Part shown: piece by piece, positions 7,774 to 14,433 of the stretch | How the letters are laid out: the number at the start of each line of letters is the position of its first letter | How positions within the stretch are numbered: the stretch's first letter is position 1 | Source of the DNA: an uncultured Balneolaceae bacterium | Lineage (GTDB): Bacteria; Bacteroidota; Rhodothermia; Balneolales; Balneolaceae | Assembly: GCA_938003885.1 (NCBI GenBank) | Contig: CALKWT010000031.1 | Span: forward strand, 1 to 17,618 | Direction of reading: 5' to 3' | DNA length: 17,618 nucleotides | Position numbers and translations under genes: made by a program | The notes under the pieces: model-generated | Seen by the model: only the letters and a program-made list of their open reading frames with translations | The model's database searches: none | What the model was told of the DNA's origin: nothing

Positions 7774-8654
7774 TTACAGGAACAAAACTTTGGACAGCAT
7801 TAATAACTCCTATGGTTACCGACGGCAGGATCCACTGGAAGGATCTGGAGCGGCTGCTTCAGCGTCAGGAGGCTGCCGGCAACGGCATTCTGATTCTGGG
7901 CAGTACGGGCGAAGGACTTGCGATTAGGGACGACGAAAAAAAAGAAGTGGTTGACTTCGTTCATGATTACAATCCGTCTGTTCCCTGGATGGTGGGTGCA
8001 GGCGGTTTTCAGCTGGAAAAACAGCTGGAGTGGATAGAGTACTGTAACCGGACCAGTTGCGGAGCCTATCTTTTGGTCACACCCATCTATGCGAAGCCGG
8101 GAACTGAAGGCCTGACGAATTGGTTTACTCAGCTGATGGAGGCCTCCGGGAAACCGTGTATGCTCTATAACATTCCGTCGCGCACCGGCGCTAAAATGTC
8201 TCCAGGCCTGGTGAAAAAAATCCAGGGCCATAAGAATTTTTGGGCGATCAAAGAGGCGGGGGGATCGTTGAAAGAGTATGAGCAGCTGCGGGAAGAGTGT
8301 CCGGATGTGGCGCTCTTCAGCGGAGACGACGGACTGCTTCCCTACTTCTCTGTCGCTGGTTGTGAAGGCCTGGTTTCAGTTGCTTCGAATGTCTGGCCTG
8401 AAGAGACATCACTTTATGTAGAACAATCCATGACGGGCAACGTTGAACAATTCATTCCTGTTTGGAAAAAAGCAACGGAAGCTCTTTTTGCTGCATCCAA
8501 TCCGGTGCCGGCTAAAATACTTCTGGAAAAAAATGGGGTTATTTCTTCTGCAACAGTCAGGCCACCGCTGGCACTTGCGGACTTGCCGGACTCTTCGATT
8601 CTGAAAGAGGCGGATCTGGCGATTGCAGAGTGGTATAAAACGTATAACGTATAA
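7770..8654 (+). CDS. dapA: 4-hydroxy-tetrahydrodipicolinate synthase
   Basis: Condenses pyruvate with aspartate-semialdehyde through a Schiff base, as a (beta/alpha)8 barrel. The 294-residue length is normal. Key residues fall at the E. coli numbers: Y107 (in TPIYAKPG), catalytic Y133 in YNIPSRTG with R138, and Schiff-base lysine K161 in WAIKEAGG. The early loop is GSTGEG (44-49), matching the family's GTTGE. The start is inside the ATGA overlap with dapB. DapB and DapA act in sequence on an unstable intermediate, and here they are adjacent and translationally coupled. N-acetylneuraminate lyase belongs to the same superfamily, but the operon and the GSTGEG/SRTG motifs favour DapA. Confidence 0.96.
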   Translation: MITGTKLWTALITPMVTDGRIHWKDLERLLQRQEAAGNGILILGSTGEGLAIRDDEKKEVVDFVHDYNPSVPWMVGAGGFQLEKQLEWIEYCNRTSCGAYLLVTPIYAKPGTEGLTNWFTQLMEASGKPCMLYNIPSRTGAKMSPGLVKKIQGHKNFWAIKEAGGSLKEYEQLREECPDVALFSGDDGLLPYFSVAGCEGLVSVASNVWPEETSLYVEQSMTGNVEQFIPVWKKATEALFAASNPVPAKILLEKNGVISSATVRPPLALADLPDSSILKEADLAIAEWYKTYNV

Positions 8655-8666
8655 CTTGTAATACCT

Positions 8667-9413
8667 ATGGCGTGGCAGGAAACGATCGATGCACTTGAAA
8701 AAGGAACCCTCAGGGCAGCCATTCACACTGGTGATCATTGGGTGGCGGATGAGAAGGTCAAAGCCGAAATCCTGTCCGCTTTTAAAGCAGGAAAACTTGC
8801 AGGCTATAGCGGAATCTATGACGGTTTTGTAGATAAGGACAATCTGCCGCCTAGATATTTTGAACCGGCAGAGGGGGTGCGTCTGGTTCCGGGAGGCTCG
8901 GCCGTACGGCGGGGTGCCTATATAGCGGAGGGGGTCGTCATCATGCCGCCATCCTATATCAATACAGGAGCTTACATCGGTGCTGGTTCGATGATTGACA
9001 GTCACGTACTGGTGGGGTCCTGTGCTCAGATCGGTAAAAATGTACATCTGTCGGCCGGTGTACAGATCGGTGGAGTACTGGAACCTGTGGGAATGAATCC
9101 GGTAATTATTGAGGATGACTGTTTTCTGGGCGCCGGTTCTGTGGTCGTCGAAGGAGTTCTGGTAAAAAGCGGGGCTGTGATCGCCCCGGGAGTCATCCTT
9201 TCGAAAAGTATCCCTGTATATGACTGTGTTCGTGAGGTAATACTTGGCAAGGGTGCTGCAATTCCAGCAGGAGCTGTGGTAATCCCCGGTACCCGGCCTG
9301 CAGGCACCAGCTGGGCAACAGAGCTCGGTTTAAGTGTCTCATGTCCATTGATTATCAAATACAGAGATCACGGGACGGACGCCTCACTGGAGCTCGAAGA
9401 GGCGCTCAGATAA
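8667..9413 (+). CDS. dapD: 2,3,4,5-tetrahydropyridine-2,6-dicarboxylate N-succinyltransferase
   Basis: Transfers succinyl from succinyl-CoA to tetrahydrodipicolinate, committing flux to the succinylase branch of DAP and lysine synthesis. An alpha-helical N-terminus (about 1-75) precedes a left-handed beta-helix of hexapeptide repeats (about 80-210). Diagnostic DapD segments are VRRGAYIAEGVV (80-91), NTGAYIGAGSMID (99-111), VGSCAQIGKNVHLS (116-129), GGVLEP (135-140) and VIIEDDCF (146-153). The VGSCAQIGKNVHLS and GGVLEP blocks favour DapD over the acetyl-transferring DapH. At 248 residues it is somewhat shorter than the E. coli enzyme (274). It lies 12 bases after dapA and is the last gene of the operon. 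dapC and dapE are not in the window. Confidence 0.93.
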   Translation: MAWQETIDALEKGTLRAAIHTGDHWVADEKVKAEILSAFKAGKLAGYSGIYDGFVDKDNLPPRYFEPAEGVRLVPGGSAVRRGAYIAEGVVIMPPSYINTGAYIGAGSMIDSHVLVGSCAQIGKNVHLSAGVQIGGVLEPVGMNPVIIEDDCFLGAGSVVVEGVLVKSGAVIAPGVILSKSIPVYDCVREVILGKGAAIPAGAVVIPGTRPAGTSWATELGLSVSCPLIIKYRDHGTDASLELEEALR

Positions 9414-9484
9414 ATTTATGTAAGGAAATTAAAAACCGGGTTCTTATTACTGGAATATTAATATTAAATAAATGAGGATTTGAC

Positions 9485-9928
9485 ATGAGTTCACTGAACA
9501 AGGCAATGATCATCGGAAGGCTGGGTGCAGACCCGGAAGTACGTTATACACAATCCAATACGGCAGTAGCCACATTGAGTGTCGCAACAACAGAACGATA
9601 TAAGGACCGCAACGGAGAACAGCAGGAGAATACGGAGTGGCATAGAATAGTAGCCTGGGGAAGATTGGCGGAGATCTGCCAGCAGTATCTGAAAAAAGGG
9701 TCTCTCGCTTATTTTGAAGGTCCGATTCAAACACGGGAATGGGAAGATAAAGAAGGACAGAAGAGATATACCACGGAGATCAAAGCTTTAAACATGCAGA
9801 TGCTGGACAGTCGCGGAAGCCAGGGTGGGGATCCTTCCTACTCCTCAGGCGGGCCGGCTTCGCAGGAGACGCCTTCAGCCGAGATCAGCAAGGATTTTGA
9901 TGATATGGATGACGATCTTCCATTTTAA
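9485..9928 (+). CDS. ssb: Single-stranded DNA-binding protein
   Basis: Binds single-stranded DNA during replication, recombination and repair. The OB-fold covers about residues 1-110, with signatures NKAMIIGRLGADPEVRYT (5-22), NTEWHRIVAWGRLAE (49-63) and AYFEGPIQTREW (74-85). A short low-complexity Gly/Ser/Pro linker follows, ending in the acidic tip DDMDDDLPF, the partner-docking peptide of bacterial SSB. At 147 residues it is compact but complete. GAGGA at 9474-9478, 6 bases before the ATG, is one of the few recognisable Shine-Dalgarno sites in this window. The leader also contains a 12-base palindrome AATATTAATATT (9454-9465), which may be only AT-richness. The gene is closed by its own terminator. 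Confidence 0.97.
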   Translation: MSSLNKAMIIGRLGADPEVRYTQSNTAVATLSVATTERYKDRNGEQQENTEWHRIVAWGRLAEICQQYLKKGSLAYFEGPIQTREWEDKEGQKRYTTEIKALNMQMLDSRGSQGGDPSYSSGGPASQETPSAEISKDFDDMDDDLPF

Positions 9929-9964
9929 ATAACGAAAGTAAATCTGTACTTTTGTAGCATCTTT

Positions 9965-9998
9965 GGGTGACGTATCTTTTGATCGTTGCCCTTTTTTT
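9965..9998 (+). terminator. Intrinsic terminator after ssb
   Basis: GGGTGACG (9965-9972) pairs with CGTTGCCC (9984-9991) over 8 positions, including two G-U pairs. ATC (9974-9976) pairs with GAT (9981-9983) after a one-base bulge, leaving a TTTT loop. Seven T's follow at 9992-9998. It begins 36 bases after the ssb stop and makes the next gene a separate transcription unit. Confidence 0.75.
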
Positions 9999-10092
9999 CC
10001 TATTTATATCGTATGTATCAGATGTCTGAACTCGAAGATCACCGGACATGGAAATTTAAGCGTCAGATTTACACAGTTAGTAACAAATTTAA

Positions 10093-11490
10093 TTGTCATT
10101 GGAAATATCCAACGAGCCGCCGGGCCACCCTATTAGCCTGATTTTTTACTTGTTTTTCTTTCTTTTCCAACAAGCCGGAGACACCGCCTTCAGTAGTTTA
10201 GTATTCGAGTTTATTCTGTTGGCCATCGGGTTGTTTTTGAGTGCCTTATATTCATCTTCAGAAGTTGCTCTCTTTTCGCTGGTAAATCAGCTGGAAAAAC
10301 TGGATGCATCGGGTGAGCATGCTGCCAGTGACAGCAGGATTCTGAAAATGCTCGACAAACCCCGGCGCCTGCTCTCAACGATCCTGATCGGGAATACGTT
10401 TGCAAACATCGTCAGCTCGGTTTTGGGTGCTGTGATCGCGGGTCAGCTTGCCTCTCAATATGGACTGCCGGATGCGGTTATCTATGCACTTGAAGTGATT
10501 GTTCTGACATTCATGATCCTCATACTGAGCGAGATCACTCCAAAAACGATTGCTCTCAATAACCCTTTAAAAGTTGCCAGAATTGTAAATGGATTTATCT
10601 ACATCAATTTTGTAGTTCTGGCACCTGTAGCGAGGCTATTTGCAAAAACAACCATGACTCTGGAAAATAAAATACCCAGGCCCGACAATAAGATGACAGC
10701 TGAGGACTTGAGAATTGTTGCCAAGATGAGCGAAAAGGAGGGGTCCATCAGGGTAGATGAGAGAGAAATCATTGAAAATGTAATTGAGTTCGGCAACATC
10801 TCTGTGCGGGAAATCATGACCTCAAGGGTCAATATTGTAGCAGTATCGGTAGATGATACCCTGGATGAGGTCATTTCACTCATACAGGAAAAGCGGCTCT
10901 CTCGTATGCCACTTTATGAAAATGATCTGGACAATATCGTGGGTGTGATCTTTGCCAAGGATGTCTTGCCCTATATCAATGAGACGGATATTAAACCGGA
11001 TCCGGATTGGAAAAAAGTAGCCAGGAAGGCTCTCTTTATCCCCCCCACGAAAAAACTGGATGATCTGCTAAGGGATTTTCAGGAAGAGAAAACTCATATT
11101 GCAATTGTTGTGGACGAATATGGTGGTACGGAAGGTATTGTAACACTGGACGACATACTGGAAGAAATTGTGGGGGATATCAGCGGTGAATATGACGAGG
11201 GGGAAGAGAAGCTCTACTCTCTTTTTAAAAACGGAATCTATATTTTTGACGCTAAAATCGATCTGGATGATCTGGATGAAATCCTGGGAACGAGCATCTC
11301 CTCTCCCGACGACGATTTTGAAACTCTGGGCGGCCTCATCTACCACCTTACAGAACGTATCCCTAATGTAGGGGAGCGGGTCTCTTATAAAAACATTGAG
11401 CTGACGGTTCATTCTGTTAAAAACAACAGGGTTAAAAAATTAAGAATAAAGCTGCATCCCGACGAAAAAAAGATTGAGCCAGAAGAATGA
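10093..11490 (+). CDS. CNNM/CBS-domain membrane protein, CorC/HlyC (UPF0053) family
   Basis: A 465-residue membrane protein. The order is an N-terminal hydrophobic stretch, a CNNM (DUF21) transmembrane domain at about 35-190 with SSSEVALFS (54-62) and LSEITPKTIAL (145-155), a CBS pair at about 240-360 with VVDEYGGTEGIVTLDDI (339-355), and a C-terminal CorC/HlyC domain at about 375-455. Relatives are linked to magnesium (or cobalt) efflux and are often mislabelled hemolysins. The start is uncertain: TAA at 10090-10092 closes the frame immediately before TTG 10093, and there is no ATG until inside the CNNM domain. TTG 10093 or TTG 10099 are the candidates, and neither has a Shine-Dalgarno. The 3' end overlaps murB by 4 bases (ATGA), so the two are probably cotranscribed. 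Confidence 0.9.
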   Translation: MSLEISNEPPGHPISLIFYLFFFLFQQAGDTAFSSLVFEFILLAIGLFLSALYSSSEVALFSLVNQLEKLDASGEHAASDSRILKMLDKPRRLLSTILIGNTFANIVSSVLGAVIAGQLASQYGLPDAVIYALEVIVLTFMILILSEITPKTIALNNPLKVARIVNGFIYINFVVLAPVARLFAKTTMTLENKIPRPDNKMTAEDLRIVAKMSEKEGSIRVDEREIIENVIEFGNISVREIMTSRVNIVAVSVDDTLDEVISLIQEKRLSRMPLYENDLDNIVGVIFAKDVLPYINETDIKPDPDWKKVARKALFIPPTKKLDDLLRDFQEEKTHIAIVVDEYGGTEGIVTLDDILEEIVGDISGEYDEGEEKLYSLFKNGIYIFDAKIDLDDLDEILGTSISSPDDDFETLGGLIYHLTERIPNVGERVSYKNIELTVHSVKNNRVKKLRIKLHPDEKKIEPEE

Positions 11491-12524
11491 CCCTTCACTC
11501 TCCCCACATCAGGAAAGAGGTCGATCTCTCTGCTTTTAATACCCTGGGTATTCATGCAACAGCGGCTGGTTTTATTGAAATCACCCATCGGGATCAGTTA
11601 CCCGTGCTTGCCCGCCGCGGTTTATTTAACAGGGGGAAATACTTTATTTTGGGGGGAGGGAGCAATGTGCTCTTTAAGGATCGGCTGGAAGTAACAGTGA
11701 TCAGGATTAACATTCCGGGAATCCGTGAAGAGCCATTGCCGGGCGGTGATGTTCGAATCCACGCCGGTGCCGGTGTCAACTGGCACGAACTGGTTACTTA
11801 CTGCACCAGGAAAGGGTACGGAGGGATCGAAAACCTGGCACTCATCCCGGGCACCGCTGGAGCGGCACCGGTGCAGAATATCGGAGCGTATGGTGTGGAA
11901 CTGTCTGATGTTCTTGAGGAGATTGAGATCTATGATATTGGATTACAGAAATTTCAGAATCTGGGCAGGAAAGAGTGCGAATTCGGGTATCGGGACAGTG
12001 TTTTTAAACATTCCCGTAGAGGCAGTGCTATCGTCACCCGTATTACGCTGCGCCTGAAAACCAAAGATCACACCCCCGATACCTCCTACAGGGTTCTGCA
12101 TGATTACCTGGCCCAGGAAGGGAAAAGCAGCCCATCTGTTCTGGATGTATATCATGCGGTGATTGAGATCCGGAATTCCAAGCTGCCTGATCCGGCACGA
12201 CTTGCGAATGCAGGAAGTTTTTTTAAAAATCCGATCATCGAAGAGAATTTACTGGAGACGATCCGAAAAGATTATCCCGATATCCCGTTTTACCCTGCGG
12301 AGGAAGGAATGGTGAAGGTACCAGCAGGCTGGCTTATCGAAAAAACAGGATGGAAAGGAAAAAGGTGGAAGAATACAGGCACCTATAAACACCAGGCCCT
12401 CGTCATCGTGAACCACGGAGGGGCCACTGGCAAAGAGATTCTGGAGTTCTCAGAAAAAATCTCAAGATCGGTAAAACAAACCTTCTCTATTCAGCTTGAA
12501 AGGGAAGTGAATCTGGTTGAATAG
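11487..12524 (+). CDS. murB: UDP-N-acetylmuramate dehydrogenase (type I MurB)
   Basis: An FAD enzyme that reduces UDP-GlcNAc-enolpyruvate to UDP-MurNAc with NADPH, the second committed step of peptidoglycan precursor synthesis in the cytoplasm. FAD-binding segments are LGGGSNVL (55-62) and PGTAGAAPVQNIGAYG (121-136). The catalytic region shows FGYRDSVFK (166-174, arginine R169), NAGSFFKNP (241-249, proton-donor serine S244) and the C-terminal LEREVN (337-342, E340). The Y-R-D-S-x-F-K form and the 345-residue length indicate the E. coli-like type I enzyme. The start codon sits in the ATGA overlap with the CorC-like gene, and the DUF2779 gene begins 9 bases after its stop. Confidence 0.96.
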   Translation: MTLHSPHIRKEVDLSAFNTLGIHATAAGFIEITHRDQLPVLARRGLFNRGKYFILGGGSNVLFKDRLEVTVIRINIPGIREEPLPGGDVRIHAGAGVNWHELVTYCTRKGYGGIENLALIPGTAGAAPVQNIGAYGVELSDVLEEIEIYDIGLQKFQNLGRKECEFGYRDSVFKHSRRGSAIVTRITLRLKTKDHTPDTSYRVLHDYLAQEGKSSPSVLDVYHAVIEIRNSKLPDPARLANAGSFFKNPIIEENLLETIRKDYPDIPFYPAEEGMVKVPAGWLIEKTGWKGKRWKNTGTYKHQALVIVNHGGATGKEILEFSEKISRSVKQTFSIQLEREVNLVE

Positions 12525-12533
12525 CAGGGGTTT

Positions 12534-14375
12534 ATGGCTGACCTATCTGAATTTCGACTCAACGACCATCGTTTTCTGGAGACGATTACCTGCCCTTTGA
12601 AACTGCCCTTTCTCCTGGACAACTCCCCTCTGTCAGAAAGGCCCCCGGTTTTTCGTCAGATGAATAAATTGAGGTTAAGGGATGCAATTGCAATGCGTTT
12701 TGAAGGTTGCAAACAGACATCCGATGACACAGGGAGGGCAGCCAGGGAGACTGAGAAATGGCTCTTAGAGCCTGAAATAGCAATTTGTGGCGCTCTGCTT
12801 GAAGTAGACGGACTGATGACAAGAATTCCAATTCTGGTAAAGAAGCAGGACCACTACACCATCATTCAGGTACATGGTAAGCTGCGAAAGCGTTCGGGGC
12901 GTGGATTACCGGACCCTGAAATGAGCAGAACGACAGCTGGCATGATAATTAAGGCCGCCTATCGTTTTGAAATTTTGAACAGGTTACTTCCTGATGCGAA
13001 GGTGGATGTTCATCTTTATTTTCCGCAGAAATCGTTTTTTTCACCTGTGAATAATCTCAACAAGCTCCACAAAGAGGGTGAAGATTTTGCACCTTTGTAC
13101 CAGGAGCTTTTTACAAGAATAGATGCCGGTGAGAGAGTCACAACTGTCCGAAACCGTCTGCCTGCAATTGCAGTCCATCCCGAATTTGAGGGGCTGTCGG
13201 TAGGCCAGGCCATTGATAAAATCGAGACCATTGCGCAACGTGAAATAGTGGGAATAAAGCGCCATAGGGGTTGCGGGCCCTGCACTTTTAGAAAATCAAG
13301 GAAGGGCCACACGGGATGCTGGGAGAAGAATTTTGCAGACAAGAAGATCCGAAGAGGTGAATTGCATGTTCCCGAACTGATGGGAGCCGGCAATTCAGAA
13401 CTACTGCAAAACGATGTTTTCTATCAGGAAGAGGTGGAAGTCGGGGACAGGATCCGCGATGGTGAGTATCTGAGCCAGTTAGGCGGCCCGATGATAACCA
13501 TTCAGCAGCGTCGTCTGCTGCAAATTCTGCGGGCGAAAGAGAAGCCGTCCCCACTGATATGGGTAAAAAAAGATGCGCAGAGACTGTGGTCCGTGAGGTT
13601 TCCGATTCATTTTATCGATTTTGAAGCAGCCACCTATGCGATTCCATTGCGCAGAGGCGATCGCCCCTATACGCCGCTCTGCTTTCAGTTCTCCTGTCAT
13701 ACGCTCCGTGAGGATGGATCACTGGAACATGATGAATGGTTGCATAGTGAGCCGGATTCTGAGAATCTTCATTCGGAATTTGCTGAGCGTCTTCTGGACA
13801 TTCCGGATATATTTGATGGCACCATTATGCATTACTCGCCATTTGCGAGACAAGCTATTCAGCGATTAATGGGTGAGTTTCAGCGAGATCGAAGCAGGTT
13901 TCAACGTGAAATCGGGTTGCTCGATACATTTTTGAGTGGAAGAGGCCTGCAGGGCTCATCACGCTTTATTGATCTGAGTGAATATATCAGACGCTACTAT
14001 TATAACTCATATATGGGGGGTTCCCTGAGCCTGAAAGAGGTTTTGGAATCGGTGCTGGTACTGGAACAAAATGTCCCTTTCAAAATTCGATCTACAGCAG
14101 AGGCTGTTCAGTTCATCGTGCGTACAGAGTTTATTGGAGAGCTTTCGCCTTACCAGATGGTTCAGAACAGCGAAATGGCGATTATGGATGGTTCATCGGC
14201 TATGCATGCATGGATCGCACAGAAGAACGGAGCAGTGGAGAATGTTGTTTCAGAGGAGATAAACCGTCTGCTTCGTGCTTATTGTGAGCTCGATTCCCTG
14301 GCTATGGTATTTTTATTTCGCCATCTGCTTCGGAATATAAGCCGGGATCAGGAAACCGATACGATTCTCTATTAA
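12534..14375 (+). CDS. DUF2779 protein: RecB/Cas4-like Fe-S half plus DEDDy-like half, both apparently degenerate
   Basis: A 613-residue protein. The N-terminal half has C20 (TITCPLKLPFL) and a later cluster CGPC...TGCW (C247, C250, C262), the four-cysteine layout of Fe-S RecB/Cas4-type nucleases. At the nuclease core, where relatives read RvDIL and IEVKS, this protein reads TRIPIL (P99) and IIQVHGK (Q112, H114). The C-terminal half starts HFIDFEAA (D362, E364, a DxE motif) with PYTPLCFQFSCH, typical of DUF2779, and ends with AYCELDSLAM (Y583, D587, a Yx3D motif). The middle motif, YNxSFE in relatives as I recall them, reads HYSPFA, leaving A438 at the acidic position. The gene is third in a probable operon with the CorC-like gene and murB. 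It may be a nucleic-acid-binding pseudo-enzyme. The family call is good, the function unknown. Confidence 0.8.
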   Translation: MADLSEFRLNDHRFLETITCPLKLPFLLDNSPLSERPPVFRQMNKLRLRDAIAMRFEGCKQTSDDTGRAARETEKWLLEPEIAICGALLEVDGLMTRIPILVKKQDHYTIIQVHGKLRKRSGRGLPDPEMSRTTAGMIIKAAYRFEILNRLLPDAKVDVHLYFPQKSFFSPVNNLNKLHKEGEDFAPLYQELFTRIDAGERVTTVRNRLPAIAVHPEFEGLSVGQAIDKIETIAQREIVGIKRHRGCGPCTFRKSRKGHTGCWEKNFADKKIRRGELHVPELMGAGNSELLQNDVFYQEEVEVGDRIRDGEYLSQLGGPMITIQQRRLLQILRAKEKPSPLIWVKKDAQRLWSVRFPIHFIDFEAATYAIPLRRGDRPYTPLCFQFSCHTLREDGSLEHDEWLHSEPDSENLHSEFAERLLDIPDIFDGTIMHYSPFARQAIQRLMGEFQRDRSRFQREIGLLDTFLSGRGLQGSSRFIDLSEYIRRYYYNSYMGGSLSLKEVLESVLVLEQNVPFKIRSTAEAVQFIVRTEFIGELSPYQMVQNSEMAIMDGSSAMHAWIAQKNGAVENVVSEEINRLLRAYCELDSLAMVFLFRHLLRNISRDQETDTILY

Positions 14376-14404
14376 ATCAAATCGAATCTTAAAAGATTTA
14401 CCCG

Positions 14405-14412
14405 TACTTTGT
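14405..14412 (+). promoter_or_regulatory. Weak promoter-like element before the M48 gene
   Basis: TACTTTGT resembles the Bacteroidota TAnnTTTG element but with one base fewer between TA and TTTG. It lies 22 bases before the ATG at 14434. An inverted repeat AATCTT-AA-AAGATT (14385-14398) sits where the -33 region would be. The match is imperfect and could be chance. Confidence 0.25.
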
Positions 14413-14433
14413 AAAACTAAATTTTAAACGGAC

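Noticed and set aside
9454..9465. Perfect palindrome AATATTAATATT in the ssb leader
   Set aside because: It is made only of A and T in an AT-rich leader and resembles no operator I know (for example LexA), so chance is the simplest explanation.
9947..9954. TACTTTTG, an exact match to the TAnnTTTG promoter element, upstream of the CorC-like gene
   Set aside because: A start about 7 bases downstream would fall directly before the ssb terminator hairpin (9965-9998), and there is no good -33 element. It may be chance, so I did not list it as a promoter.
10013..10141. Small ATG-started frame of about 42 codons before and overlapping the CorC-like gene
   Set aside because: No recognisable motif and no ribosome-binding site; kept only as a possible clue to an indel at the CorC-like start.
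12534..14375. Possible CRISPR Cas4 or defence-island nuclease
   Set aside because: The protein has Cas4-like cysteines, but there is no array, cas gene or defence gene nearby. Its DUF2779 C-terminal half and housekeeping neighbours argue against it.
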